Below are positions 11,012-23,819 of a DNA stretch of 64,000 bases, piece after piece. The position numbers were made by a program, and so were the translations under genes. The notes beneath the pieces were generated by a model. The model ran no database searches. It was not told the origin of the DNA and saw only the letters and a program-made list of their open reading frames with translations. Numbering within the stretch: the first letter of the stretch is position 1; each line of letters starts with the position of its first letter. This DNA comes from Buddleja alternifolia (lineage: Eukaryota > Streptophyta > Magnoliopsida > Lamiales > Scrophulariaceae). The DNA lies in NCBI GenBank assembly GCA_019426215.1, contig CM033391.1:7862708-7926707 (forward strand), written 5' to 3'.

Positions 11012-14000
11012 ATGGCGACTCGACTCATTCTCCTCCTCTCTCTCTCCTCTCTCCTCCTCTTCTCTCTCCTCCCCAACCCCACTCTCTCCGCCGCCTCCTC
11101 CGCCGCCGCCGCCGACGACGACGAAGACCTCAGCTTCCTCGAAGAACCTGAATCGGACGACGCCGTTTCGCACCACCACTCCGACGGCGAATACTCTGAC
11201 CACGATGGCGATGACGAATTCGATAGCTACGACGATTTCGAGGTCCCCTCGGACCTCACGCACCACGACGAGGAGGAGGAGGAAGAAGTGGCCACATTTG
11301 ATGACAAGGACGTCGTCGTTTTGACGGATCGTAATTTCAGCGATTTCGTTGATGAGAATAAGTATGTCATGGTTGAGTTTTACGCGCCGTGGTGCGGTCA
11401 TTGCAAGGCGCTGGCGCCGGAGTATGCGGCGGCGGCGACGGAGCTGAAGGCGGAGAATGTGAAGCTGGCGAAGGTGGACGCCGCGGTGGAGAATGAGCTG
11501 ACGGAGAAGTATGAAGTGCAAGGGTTTCCTACTGTGTATTTCTTTGTTGACGGAGAGTATAAACCTTACCCTGGTCAACGTACCAAGTGAGTTGTCAATA
11601 TATATATATTTCTTGCTTAATGAATTTGATTGTTGTTTGATTACTAAATGCCTAATTATGAGTTTTCAGCACATTTTGAGTTTCGGTTCATGTTAGAGAA
11701 GAAAGGATTTGGAAATTGCTATCTGTTTTGTGTGTATTTAATGCACCATATTAAGGCCTTCAAGTTAGATTTTTGTGTTATCCCATGTAGTTGTGAATTT
11801 TTGAAGATGGTGAATTGAAAATTCAGATTATGAGATTATTATCTGAGTATTTGTGGGATTGAGATTAATCCACCTAAAACAAAACTACAATGAGTTACCA
11901 AGTAATTTAAACTACGAGGAGTTTTGATTTTCTTTTCCTTTATTTCTTGCTTGACCAAAGAAGCATATTAATCACCATTTAAGTTGTTTAGGCATGAGTA
12001 TGAGCAATTTTTCTAGCTTCAAGTCATTGTTTCCGAAATTGGATTTTGTAATTCTATATAAAACAATCGGCTGCTTGGCCCTGCAATTGTTTAGTCATAT
12101 TTTGTGAATACGAGTTGCGGAGAGATGATTTTGAAATCACTGGTCAAGTTTATTTTCCAGTAGCATATCCAGATAACAGATGTGTAGAAAATGCCTGAGA
12201 GCTTGCAAGTCCCATTCTGAGGTATTGCTGATGCAACAATAAATCTTCTTCTATTGGTATTTCACTTAATGAATTTGTGCTACCCAGGCAATTGAGAACA
12301 AACTAAGCAGTCTATAATTATACTTAAAGATAGTTAAAGCTTTTGACTGTTTAGCCAAGAAAGAGTTAAAGCTTAGTAGTGTAATCAAGAAAAAGGTTGG
12401 TTGGAGTTGTTTTTGTTGTTTGGTGGAGTAATACGTACTCACAAATTTGATTTAATTTTTATGCAGGGACGCCATTGTGACCTGGATTAAGAAGAAAACA
12501 GGACCAGGTATATCCAACATAACTACGACAGAGGAGGCAGAACATATATTAACATCTGAGAATAAAGTTGTTTTGGGCTTCCTGGACTCTTTGGTGGTAA
12601 GTGAGCACTTGCTTTTTCCTTATTCTTATAGCATACATGTTTTTTGATAGTTGAAGTATAGAACCTCTCAGGTATAATTTCATCACTGTTCAATTTTACA
12701 TAGTTCAGATTGTGTTATGATACTGTGATGAAGGTATGCCGTATATATTTAGACAATTCTTTATCCATTGTACTTTTTGTTTCTACAGTTATAGAGTGCC
12801 TTCACCTGGCCGTTTCTTTCATCCTTTTCTCTCATTGGATTTTGACTTGGTTTCTTTTATCTTGAGAACTTCATTCTTTACCTCTCAATATTCTTCTATT
12901 TTATGTAATGGATACAAATTACTTTATAAATGCTCTTGCTACATTAATGAGGTGGACTTCGTCAGTGAGAACTGAGAGGCATGATATTGACTAGTCTTGA
13001 TACAATTTCTTTTTTCTTAGTTATTGCGGAGATATCTCGTCATTTATCTCAGAATTGCCCTTACACAATGTTCAGTTCTTTCTGAGTAATATGACTGCCT
13101 TATGGAAATACTTTGTTCCACACTTTCACTTCCAACAACCAACTCTGTTCCTAAAAAGGAAACAGTAAGTGAATAAATTATTAACTGAAGATTAGAGGAG
13201 GCTCTCAAACTGATGGAAAAACTAGGTAAGGTTGTTTCTCTACTTATTCTTCTTTCTGACACTTACAGGGTCCTGATAGTGAAGAGTTTGCTGCTGCTTC
13301 AAAGCTTGAAGATGACGTTAACTTTTACCAGACCACAAATCCCAATGTAGCAAAGATGTTTAACTTGGATTCTAATGTAAAAACCCCTGCTTTAGTTTTG
13401 CTGAAGAAGGAGGCTGAGAAAGTGAACCATTTTGGTTTGTACCCGATGCATACCAATTTAAGCCATCTGATTCATCTATATATATAAATTTAAGCCATCT
13501 GTCCATATGTATCTTGCTCAAAATCGTTCTCTTGATTCTTTGTGCAGATGGGCAATTCAAAAAGTCTGCAATAGCTGAGTTTGTTTCTGCTAACAAGCTA
13601 CCTTTGGTGACTACGTTTACCAGAGAAAGTGCACCGCTGATATTTGAGAGCTCAATTAAAAAACAGGTTAGTAGCTAGATTGTTATTGTAATTAGCCCTC
13701 ACAATACATATACTGCCTTGACCGCCCTCTTCCTTCATTCTCAAAATTAGTGTATATTGCAATGCAGAGATATTTCTCATATATGCCGCTTTATGTCTTC
13801 ATTGCCACTATATTTAACTCCTTGTGCTTTTTCAATCTCAGCTTTTGCTCTTTGCCACAACTAATGAATCAGAAAAGGTCGTTCAGACATTTCAAGAAGC
13901 TGCAAAGCTTTTCAAAGGAAAGGTACTGGAACAAGCTATTTGTTGGATTAGAAATTCAACAATTAGATACTTTCGAGATATTTATTTAGAGAATTAACTT

Positions 14001-16581
14001 CGTATCAGCAAGAAATAGCCTATTTAAAGCAGTTGAAAGCTACTAGTGTTCATCTTTCTGACAGACACAAACACACACACACACACATTCAGAGGAATCG
14101 GGACTCATGAATGTGTAAAAACCTTATATATTACTTCGTGACATTTCAGATATTTAGCACTTAGAAAGATATTATGCTTCAGGAATTTTTATTTTTTTTA
14201 CTCAAACTAGAACTTTTATCTTCCTATGTTGAGACTTTTGTTTGTGGGACCACCATCCCCCCTGCCCTACTATTATATCAGTATTCTAATAAATATCACT
14301 GATATAGTGCATAATTCAAATTGATGACAGCTTATATTTGTTTATGTGGAAACTGACAATGAAGACGTGGGAAAGCCTGTCGCGGATTACTTTGGAGTTA
14401 CTGGAGATGCTCCAAAGGTAAGCTTATTAGCATTCTCCGTATAGTTTCCTCTGTTTCCATTACACTAGCTCATGTTTATAAAAATTCGAATATCTAATTT
14501 AAAGATATAATCAATTGCCAAGCTTTGAACTTTGTTTCTCACAGGTTTTGGGCTACGTGGGAAATGATGATGCTAAGAAATATGTACTTGATGGGGAAGT
14601 TACACTTGAGAAAATAAAGGTTGAAGGCCACTCTTCTTTGAGTTGGAGCATCTTTATTTTGTTCGGTTTAATTTGATTTTGTATGCTCTTAAACTTGTGC
14701 ATTAACTCTATTGTTTCTCTTGACTTATTTGGGTGGTTGTGTTTATTTTGTCAGGAATTTGGGGAGGCTTTCTTGGAAGACAAGATCAAACCATTCTACA
14801 AATCAGATCCAATTCCCGAGAGTGTGAGTTGTACTTAAATTTTCTCGGACCTGATTAATTAATCATTTCAATATGCTGATCATTGTTTTCTTTAATCTTC
14901 CATGCTACAGAACGATGGAGATGTGAAAATAATTGTTGGAAATAATTTTGATGATATTGTTCTGGACGAGTCTAAAGATGTTCTTCTTGAGGTATCATTG
15001 GGATTAAACCGGACCATGATATCTTGTTCTCTTTTTAAGTAGTGTTATAGTTAATTTCTAACCTTACGACATATATTTGATATGTCTTATTTAGATATAT
15101 GCACCATGGTGTGGTCATTGCCAATCTCTTGAACCCACATACAATAAGCTCGCCAAGCACTTGCGCGGGATTGAATCTCTTGTTATAGCCAAAATGGACG
15201 GGACCACAAATGAACATCCCAGGGCCAAGGTATATTTAATTTGAAATAATTACATGCACACTCCCTCACCTTTTGGGCAATTATTATAAGCTCCATGAGG
15301 TTTGCAAATTACCAGAACAGCCCTATATGTGATATGCTTTTACTGAACATGTGGTGAAATTATAATTCAGCTTTTACTAAACATGGGGTGAAGTTATAAT
15401 TTGAAATTTCACAAACCTCATGGTGTTTTTCGTAATTAGGATCTGATGGAGAGGACGCTATGTAATTAATGCATTCAATTTTGAAATCTTGAATTTAAAG
15501 AGACTTTAATGTAGCCAGGTTAAGCGACTGCGCTCAGTACCCACTAATTTCATTTCGATCATTGTACAGTAACTCAATATTATTATGAGTGCTTTAGAGT
15601 TTAGTTTACTCTAACATATATCTTGATTGCTGATACAGAATTCATTTTACTTTCCTGAAAATATTCCCGCTGAAGAAAAATTTTCTGTTTGTAGGCTGAA
15701 GGATTCCCCACAATTCTCTTCTTCCCAGCAGGAAAGAAGAGCGTCGAACCTGTAAGTTTTCTTTTAGAGCTGTAGGGTAAAATACAACACCCACCAATGT
15801 ACAGGGGTAGAGTACTTTGCCCCATATGTTATAAAAATTTCCACCCAACATTCCGATCTTTGAATTTTTTTACAGAATACCTCCTGATCTCGTTTTAGGC
15901 GATTCAAATGAAATATTCCACTGGAGACTTTTAGATACTTTGAGATCTGTGCATTTTGCATTGATTTCGTTTTCGACGAAACAAATGGAATTTGCAGGAG
16001 CTTTTTAAATACTTCGAGATGTGTGCACTTTGCCCCTGACCTTATTTTAATAATGTGCATATAATTCTGGAAACAGGATTCGGGGTATTCTAAAAAGAAT
16101 TTTAAAGATTTGGTAGTCGAGTGCAACTTTTTATAGCATAGGGGCCAAGTGCTCAACCCCTTATAGGTTGGGGGTATATGCATTTAACTCCCTTGTTTTT
16201 ATAAGGTTCCCAGCTCCATGTCCTAAGACTGTGACAACCGTCTAGGACCCATGTAGGGTCACTATGACGGACGGTTGTGATTGTGAGGGGACTTGAGAAA
16301 CTCCGAACTCTGTAAGAATCACTCCTGTAGTGAAATCGTATTTCTTGTTGTATTTGTTGCGTTCTTTGCTTTTATTAATTACATTTAGTTACATGTTTAA
16401 TTATCCCGGGTAGATCTCTGTTGACGTGGATCGAACGGTAAAGGCATTCTACAAGTTCATTAAGAAACATGCTTCTATCCCCTTCAAGCTCGAGAAGCCA
16501 GTTTCATCTCCAGCGTCCGATGAATCTAATGCCGAAGAAATCAAGAGCTCAACTGGTGATGTGATGAAGGATGAGCTATGA
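11012..16581 (+). CDS. PDIL1-4: protein disulfide isomerase, PDIL1-3/1-4 type, 12 exons, 580 aa
   Basis: Forms, breaks and rearranges disulfides in proteins folding in the ER lumen. Coding exons: 11012-11586, 12467-12596, 13269-13434, 13548-13666, 13842-13922, 14331-14417, 14545-14619, 14755-14823, 14911-14991, 15095-15229, 15695-15751, 16414-16581. All introns are GT..AG, and the joined frame is open for 580 codons. Residues 1-27 are a signal peptide and about 35-92 are a strongly acidic segment, typical of this subfamily. Domain a has APWCGHC (CGHC at 128-131), two redox-inactive b-type domains follow, and domain a' has the second APWCGHC (467-470). The protein ends VMKDEL, a KDEL retrieval signal. 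The length is close to Arabidopsis PDIL1-4, and the symbol is by family resemblance; PDIL1-3 is the alternative. An AATAAT-type poly(A) signal lies near 16712. Intron 11 contains a MITE. Confidence 0.95.
14071..14088. repeat. (CA)n microsatellite in PDI intron 5
   Basis: A run of cacaca repeats lies between the exons ending at 13922 and starting at 14331. It has no sign of function. Confidence 0.8.
15775..16192. mobile_element. MITE in PDI intron 11
   Basis: The left end (gggtaaaatacaacaccc, then aggggtagagtactttgccc) matches the reverse complement of the right end (caagtgctcaacccct, then ggggtatatgcatttaac). Inner words such as tttacagaatacctcctgat and tttttatagcata recur in the element at 41069-41338, so the two are the same family in introns of different genes. 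It makes intron 11 the second longest in the gene. Confidence 0.7.
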
Positions 16582-16779
16582 AGACTGTATTACAATAACT
16601 AATAGGAAGTGAGTCAGAGATAAATAGAAGAATATCTGAAGAAAGTCTAATTTATTACGTTTTGATCTTAGTGTTTTATTATTTAAGTTTTGATTTTGTA
16701 AACATTTACATGAATAATGAAGTGACGAATATATTTTTATGTTCTCCTGATACTTCTTTTAGAGTTACTATTTTATTTA

Positions 16780-17038
16780 GGGATATTTACATTCACACCC
16801 CCTCAATAATGGGATAATTACACAAATTTTCCCACACTAATTGATAATTACAAACACACTCTCTCATATTAATTTTTTTTTACAATTGCACCCCTTGTGT
16901 GTATAACAATTTTTACAATTGCACTCCTGTAAACTTTACAAATAGACCTTTTGAAGGGGTGTGTTTGTAATTATCAATTAGCGAGGGGAGGTTTGTGTAA
17001 TTACTCTATTATTGAGGGGGTGTGAGTGTAATTATCCC
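16780..17038. mobile_element. 259-bp foldback MITE downstream of PDI
   Basis: The arms are nearly complete inverted repeats: cattcacaccccctcaata and ataattacacaaa at the left, attattgagggggtgtgagt and gtaattatccc at the right. The whole element can fold on itself. Flanks ttttattta and ttttattat resemble a decayed 9-bp duplication. It lies about 200 bp past the PDI stop codon. Confidence 0.75.
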
Positions 17039-17039
17039 T

Positions 17040-18160
17040 TTTATTATGATGATGATGATGAATATAGTTTCGTTATTAGGCCAAGGCCGTTGACAGTGTT
17101 AGATGAATTACAGCTTAATATGTCATGACCTAGTTCAAAATATATTAAACATGCTCGATATGCCATGACTTAGTTCTAAATTACACTATAATAACATATT
17201 TGATGTGCATGTATAACTATCATCTCACATCGAATGTAGATAAGGGACTTGAAATACTTATAAGTCACATCCTCTTTTCTTTTTGCTGATGTGCTTTTTA
17301 AGGATAAATCTGTTAGGTTGTAGCCAAAGTTAACAATATTTCACGTAAGAACATTTGATATTCGAGAAGTGAGATGCATGTCATGTCAAAACCTTATATC
17401 AAAATTATTTTTCATCATTTCTCCTTTATGAAAAGGTATGTGTAAAATTGTGAATTGGTTGGCGAGTCTAAATTGAGTAAGCAAAGTAGAAAGTAATGAA
17501 GAAAAAGAAAGAAAAAAGCTAACAAACAGCCATGTACCAGCGTGCACCGACGCGTGTGATTTAGAAGTTGCCATTTGAATGTAAAAATTATAAAATTGGG
17601 ACATCACAACTTCCTTCAAATTATAAAATTCTAGTACATTGAGGTGAAAGAGTCTAATGATTAGTTTAGTAATAATAAGTAAAATAAATATATTAATCGA
17701 GGTGCGTGAAAGTTGGCTCGGACATTCGAGGGTAAATTAAAAAAAGAAAAAAAGTAATATAGACATATTCGATTACATAAAATATAAAATATTCGTTAAT
17801 TACATGTCTGATAAGTATTTTTAATTAATTTAGTACATATCTGGATTTATGAGGAGTTAATTAAAGAATCATTCAAGAATAAAATGAAATAATATGATGA
17901 GAAAAGAAAAATATATAGATGAAAACGACATGACAGAAAAAACTTGTTAAATATCATATTCGGATTATCAATTCAATGTCGGGCCATTTTTCTTTTTTTT
18001 TTTACATTTAAAATAAACCAAAATATTTTTTTTAATAAGTGCCTTACATTTCTAAATAGTACAGGTCGATATAGAGATTTAAATGGGACGTTTGCAAAAA
18101 TAGGTTCCATTTGCATTTCATGGAAGGTTTTAGACCCCTTATAATTCTTATCCCTTTTTT
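17040..18160. other. intergenic, no feature seen
   Basis: AT-rich sequence between the foldback MITE and the large inverted-repeat element. The minus frame at 17386-17619 and the plus frame at 17944-18144 have low-complexity composition and no recognisable motif. Confidence 0.4.
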
Positions 18161-18500
18161 AATTGTAGAATTACTAAAAACTCCCCCACTTATTTCACTT
18201 GAAGAAGAAACGTGTTTCCACTAAAAAGCGTTTCATAACTTTTTCTTTTTTTAATATGGTTGGTGTAATTACATAGATACCCTTTTCACCCATAAAACCC
18301 ATAACCCCTCTTCTTCTCCCCAAATCATCGATATCCCTACTGCAATATCCATCCCCTCATATCATCAAAGCAGGGAGAAAAAAGAAGAAGCTAACGGAAC
18401 CGATGCCATACCGAAGGAGATACCGGAGAGAAGAGATACCGTACCCAAACCCCCCACCTGCCTCCCTCTCTCTCATTTACCTTGCCTTCTTCATTTACAT

Positions 18501-18539
18501 AATGAAGGCAAGGTATTCGACGAAATGCCTTATAGAGAT
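18501..18539 (+). pseudogene. PPR gene fragment 1 (left arm)
   Basis: The frame GKVFDEMPYRD matches the KVFDEMP(D/E)RD core of plant PLS-type pentatricopeptide repeat proteins, which bind organelle RNA. Only one partial repeat is present. It is the first of five copies of this fragment inside the large element. Confidence 0.55.
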
Positions 18540-18835
18540 TCTCTCATAAAATTAAAAATTTGAGTGTTTGTTTGTTTTTGTATTTGATCTATTTAATTTA
18601 TCTCTTTAAGTATATTTGATTTATGGCTTCAATTTTTGATACACAGATTTATTATGTTGTTTTTTGGAACAAATTAGTGCTTATGAACATGAAAAAGTGA
18701 AATTTGTAGCCCGTGTCAAACTTGTACGTCATAATCCCAAATTATGTGGTTGCAAGTCTCTAGAGCTTGGTACTCATTTATTGGAGGTGTTGATGGTTTG
18801 GGTATTTGTTTGGTTAATATTTTAGACTTCAAACT

Positions 18836-18878
18836 CAGCACAATGGTGCAGAAAACTTGACACCATTGTGCTGAGTCG
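18836..18878. repeat. imperfect palindrome in the left arm
   Basis: cagcacaatggtgc and its near-complement caccattgtgctg face each other across a short loop. They resemble the caccatggtg palindromes at 19542-19584 and 24915-25050, so they probably belong to the same motif family. Confidence 0.6.
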
Positions 18879-19539
18879 CCTGTTTTATTTTGGCACAAGT
18901 TCTCAATTTTAATTTTCCCGCCCAATTTGTTTTGGGTCACAAATAATTAGCCTAATTAATATTAATAAAAATTCTAGCCCAAAAATGTTATAGCTTAATT
19001 AATAATAAACCTTTTCAAGTTTGGCCACCAACAAGAATTAATGGTTTGTGTTATAGCCCAAGCAATAATAAGAACATAATTAAATTAATAAAACAAGGGA
19101 AATTCAGTAATTCTTCACTAAATAATATGACAATAACATAAAAAAAAATTGGGACGATTTTGTTATGTAATGAAAAAAAGGGACATAAAAAATCGGGCAT
19201 ATTCTAATAATTTCATATTGTGTTCCCCAAAGTAATGGTTAACATGAAATCATCTAACATAGTTCATGTGATGGATAATAATAATAATAATATGGTATAT
19301 TATGAATGATATTTGTGTTCCCCAATATATATATATCATGTATCATTGTTTACATATACAACAGACTTATCTAAAGAGTATTGCTACATTAGTGATTTTA
19401 ATAATTTAAATTTATGGATTGTGATGAACTATAACTATTGAAGTAATGTTTGATATGAAACCATCTAACATAGTCTATTATCATGGGTTATAATAATATG
19501 GTGTATTATGATTGACATTTGTTTTTCCCAAATTTTCGG

Positions 19540-20215
19540 CACCATGGTGCCGAGCAAACTGCCTTAGGCAGTCCATTCGGCACCGTGGTGCCGAAGACCA
19601 AAAATTGACGATACGGCGATACAGGGTCCTGTATCTCAGTATCGTACTGAATACTGAAATACAGGACCCCGGTATTGCAGTATCGCCAATATAGACATAG
19701 GGATAGGGCCAAATTGCGTCGATACTGCGATACAAGACCTTGTATCGTAGTATCGGAGATATGATACTGTGATACATAGTCCTATATCACAGTATCCTAT
19801 TACCAAATACTAAGATACATGGGTCCCGTATCGCAGTATCGACAATATCGTAATAGTGGGTTACCCCATATTTTGGAATACTGCGATACGGGGCCTCTAT
19901 ATCGCAGTATTGAGGTACTAAATACCGCGATACTGATGCAAGTATCTCGGTATCGCCTGATAGACCCAAGGGATACGTAATACTCCAATACGGGGGTTTA
20001 GTATACCAGTATTGCTGTAGCGAATACAGCGATATATGACCCCTGTATCTCAGTATTCCAGAAGCGAATACTGAAATACTGGGTCTAGTATGGCAGTATT
20101 AAAAAAATGTGAAAAATAAAAAATATAAAAAATAAAAATTGAGATAAATAAACGGCACCATGGTGCCGATTTTTTGGCACCATGGTGCCGAGTTTTAGGC
20201 ACCATAGTGTCGAGT
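19540..20215. repeat. tandem array of imperfect palindromes, period about 50-60 bp
   Basis: About nine or ten successive units occur between 19605 and 20105. Each has the form gcgatac, a short G/C-rich centre and gtatcgcagtat, so each can fold into its own hairpin (for example ctgcgatacaag/accttgtatcgtag at 19723). The block is bounded by ggcaccatggtgccga palindromes at 19541 and 20155-20190 and by tgccttaggca at 19560. All short frames here are by-products of the repeat. Arrays like this could be binding sites for a transposase or a source of small RNAs; neither is shown. Confidence 0.8.
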
Positions 20216-20469
20216 TTCAATTAAATAGTCCCCCAAAGAAAGAACAGACGGAAAATTGCAAATTGAAACCATCAAAGCAAGCAACAACTTCTATCGTTCC
20301 TTCCATCAACTCAGTCTTCCATCAAAGCACGCTCCCTCTATCGTCTCGCCTTCAATCAACGCACGCCTCCATCAACTCACTTTTCCATCAACGCAAGGAT
20401 TACAATTGTAAACAAGGTCTTCAATTGTTTTGTTTGGCCTTTTGTAACGCATGAATTTTGCATAATACG

Positions 20470-20780
20470 TGTTGTTGTTGTTTTTCGTTGTGATTATCAT
20501 TGGGGTTTTCTATTTTAGAATTGCAAATTGATTATTGGGCATGCTTGTGTGTTAATTAATTGCTAGAATATACATGCTTATATAATGAATGCAAGGTGTT
20601 CGACGAAATGCCTGATGGAGATTTTGTTGTTTCGTTGTGATTAGATGTGGGTTTTTTTTTGATTTAGAATGGCAAATTGATTATTAGGCATGCTTGTGTG
20701 TTAATTTATTACTAGAATGGAGATGCCTACATAATGAAGGCAAGGTGTTCGATGAAATGCCTGATAGAGATGTTCCAACT
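20470..20780 (+). pseudogene. PPR gene fragments 2 and 3 in a 145-bp tandem duplication
   Basis: Two tandem units share gcaaattgattattgggcat and tgcttgtgtgttaatt, each ending in a PPR-like stretch (20584-20624 and 20715-20775). The second reads GKVFDEMPDRDVP. In the neighbouring frame, the bases just before it read NGDAYIMKAR, so an original NGDAYIMKAR-KVFDEMPDRDV repeat has suffered a small indel. This is the canonical junction of a PLS-type PPR repeat. No further PPR repeats follow. Confidence 0.65.
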
Positions 20781-20929
20781 GTTTTCTTGTTATTTTCTGG
20801 ATTTTCTAAAATACATTTTGTATATGATAATGCAGGTGTCATTTTTGCTTCGTATCATCACGGTACTGAACCACTTTTGTCTTCTAAAATATGGGGCGAA
20901 AAGGGCTCATACGGCATTATCATCCCATT

Positions 20930-21249
20930 ATTGAACCAACTCACTTATATAGACCTACTGAAGAAGAATATATTAGGCCGCGGTTTCATCAGAGTGCCTC
21001 ACCCTCGGGAGCAGACTGATGCGGCGACAGAGGTTGTCACTCACAACCCTCAAGTTCAAGATCCACCAACAAGTAATACAGCATAACACCTCCACTAATT
21101 TCGACCGTCTTGAACGTCTTGAATCTCAATTCGCCATTTTCGCACAAAATCAAACCGAGTTGATGAGAAATCAAGCAGAGATGATGAGGCAATTATCTGA
21201 GTTTTTCACGTTTGTGAATTTTCAACCACCGTCGCATCCGTCCACATGA
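20930..21249 (+). pseudogene. decayed coding remnant with coiled coil inside the large element
   Basis: Two overlapping frames appear to be one broken gene. One reads GRGFIRVPHPREQTDAATEV and ends at 21086. The other continues FDRLERLESQFAIFAQNQTE, then LMRNQAEMMRQLSEFF, and stops at 21249. The second part is a heptad-patterned coiled coil. No family is recognised. It is probably the C-terminal part of a transposon protein. Confidence 0.35.
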
Positions 21250-21531
21250 GCACCACCCTCTTCACTCTCATAATAATGTTTATCTAGTTGAATTATTGAT
21301 GTGTATTTTTGTGTGAATCTCAGCTGGAGTGGACATGTACAGAGGTTGTTGAATATATGACATGTTTTAGATCGTACAAAACAATATTACCGTCTATTTT
21401 GAATATAGTGCAAAGTTGGATGACATGTACTCTGCATCGTTTTGTTAGAACTATCGGAATTAACGCAATATTAAAGATTACACACGAATTATAGCATTGC
21501 ACAAAAGTAAACATTACACACTGTTAGGAAT

Positions 21532-23091
21532 TTCATGTTAGATGTTTTGATGATGACAATTAGGACCTTTGTTAGACCCCAAAAATATGTAAGTTTGTTT
21601 TTGAGCTTTGAAGCGTTAGATTTGTAATAGGCTTTGCTTTATGCTTATTCTTAGTTTAGATTGTTAGGCTAAGTAGTCTTAGGCTAAGCGTCTGATAATT
21701 TCTGAGTGAGTTTATCAGCGGTAAAGTTCGAAGCGCCTGATTTCTGAATTAAGATAAAGTCTCCAAGCGTCCAATTGACCAGCTATATCAAGCGTTACCT
21801 TATGGATCAAAGTAATTCAAGGATTGAATAAGCGTCTATCAATGACTGATTTAACCTGAATTTATTTCTAAGACCAGAAGGAGTTTTAATGCAAATATTC
21901 TCAAAGCATTAAATACCAACGGGCATTTAATTCAAATGCATTAAATGCTGATAAGAGCATTAAATGTGATAAGCACTTTCAGACGTACGGAGAAGCCACC
22001 CTATTGGACTGTCAACTATTCAAAGATTGCAGCACCAACTTTTGTGCAGCAGATTTTCAGGAAAAAGGACAAAAGTTGTTCACTCGCGGAAGTGAGAGAC
22101 ACGCGCCCTTGCATGTGTCAAACGAACACTTTTTCCAGGAATGCCTATAAATAGGACTTCAACAACAAGCCAAAGACAGAGAATAATTATCAAGTCGAAT
22201 TGCTGTTGCATTGAAGTCTCATTCCTTACAATCTCAGAAAAGCCAAACTTTCAAGAAAATATTCTCTTTGCTTTTCTTCAAATCCTGAGACAGTCAACCC
22301 AATATCTCAAATATTCTTTTCGAAGAAACCCACATTACTACTGAGATATTTCTAGTTGTTTGAACTTTATCAAAATCAAACAAACCCTTTAGAAAAACCC
22401 CTATCCAAGCCTCGCGATCTGTGTGAAGTCGAAGTTGGATACTTGCCATATTTCTGGGTGAAAGAAGCAAGGGGATTGAAGTGATTTGGAGCAGAAATCT
22501 GTGTGATCAAGGAGCTCAAGTCATCGACATCCATCTCTCCCTAATTTGTAGAAAATTCTGTGTGATTCTTTCAGAATCATTTTAGTGGATTGCCTCCAAG
22601 TGTTCGAGGAGAAAAAGGACGTAGTTGGGATTACACCACCCAACGAACCTTACAAATATTGTGTCATCTACTTTTCAGTCAATTCTCTTATCTATCATAT
22701 CATTGCATAAACTGATTAAGTAAAACACAATCAAACGCTAAGCAACTAAGAAACTTTTGTGACGCTAAAGCTTTTCAAAGAAGACTACAAAAATCATTCC
22801 GCTGTGCTAACATTGATCAAAGAAGTGAACGCTCAAACCTATTTGGTTGTAGTATTCAATTCTTGAAATCTAAGTTAACTTTATTAAAAACAGTCTTCGT
22901 TAGACGCTTCGCCAAAGCGCCCATATTTTAAGTAAACGCTTAAGTCAAGCGTTAGACACTTCAAACGTCTACTATTTCAAGCGTCCAAAAACCATTTTAG
23001 TACGAAATCTTTTGAAGTCGAAAAAAAATTCAGGGTCTATTCAACCCCCCCCCCCCTTCTAGACCCTTTCGTATGCCACTTGAGACCAACA
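21532..23091. mobile_element. solo LTR, copia-like, 1560 bp
   Basis: It begins tgttaggaattt and ends gggaccaaca-like tgagaccaaca, the TG...CA ends of an LTR. A perfect 5-bp duplication, cacac, flanks it (21527-21531 and 23092-23096). The C-run followed by ttctagaccctttcgt just inside the 3' end is typical of SIRE/Maximus-type Ty1/copia LTRs. No internal retroelement sequence remains, so it is a solo LTR left by recombination. It interrupts the large inverted-repeat element and is therefore younger. Confidence 0.8.
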
Positions 23092-23239
23092 CACACAAAT
23101 TGGAAAATTGTCTCTACAAGTAGCAAATATTACACACAATTAACAATTTAAACAACATTAAACATTTTACACAAACTATGAAATTGTCTCTACTGGTTAT
23201 GAAAATTACACACAATTAACAATTTAAACAACATTTTCA

Positions 23240-23404
23240 TTAAATGCGATCACACTCCACACCAAATGCCTCATCCTCGCTTTCAGAATTGTTGGATCGA
23301 TGGAAATCGTCACAGTCATCACAGTCATGTTGTTGCTTCACTTCATTGTCTCTCTCTTGTATGATGATATTCAACAGCTGAATCATACTATTTTCCTCAG
23401 TCAT
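23240..23404 (-). CDS. 54-aa acidic hypothetical frame inside the large element
   Basis: An ATG at 23404 opens a frame reading MTEENSMIQLLNIIIQERDN, then a Cys/Asp-rich piece (CDDCDDF) and an acidic tail ending ECDRI. A plausible acceptor (cctatag) lies just upstream, so this may be the last exon of a transposon gene. The minus frame at 24081-24263 (EMEIGKRRNGMNQWNTNLTN) may be an earlier exon. No known family is recognised. Confidence 0.3.
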   Translation of the reverse strand: MTEENSMIQLLNIIIQERDNEVKQQHDCDDCDDFHRSNNSESEDEAFGVECDRI

Positions 23405-23819
23405 GTTGTTGATTTTTATATCTATAGGATAAGGATCAAATCATGTCAATGCTCAATCAAACAATAAGAACCATAATTTTTTATGGTGAAAATTTATCAA
23501 TGCAATTAATCAATTAACAACAAATAATGCCAAGATTATACAAACAAATACAAACAATAGTTACCTTATTATCATAGGATCACTTTGGTTATTGATTCAA
23601 CCCATTTCATTAAAAAAAAATTGACACCAAAAACTAACTAAAGATTCCCGTTTTTTGACTCAGAAATTGCATTGGCAAGAGCTTGAATAAACTAGTGAAT
23701 TACACACGGATCAAATAATGTCAATGCTACACAATCAAATAATAAGAACCATTATTTTTTTAAGGTAAAATTTTTGTCAATGCAATTAGTCAATAAGCAA
23801 CACATAATGTCATGATTAC

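Noticed and set aside
11009..11578. 189-codon minus-strand frame opposite PDI exon 1
   Set aside because: It is the antisense shadow of a GC-rich coding exon, with Arg/Leu repeats and no motif.
19481..19988. Five frames of 60-98 codons rich in RYR and DTEI-type words
   Set aside because: They arise from the tandem palindromes and occur on both strands, so they are not genes.
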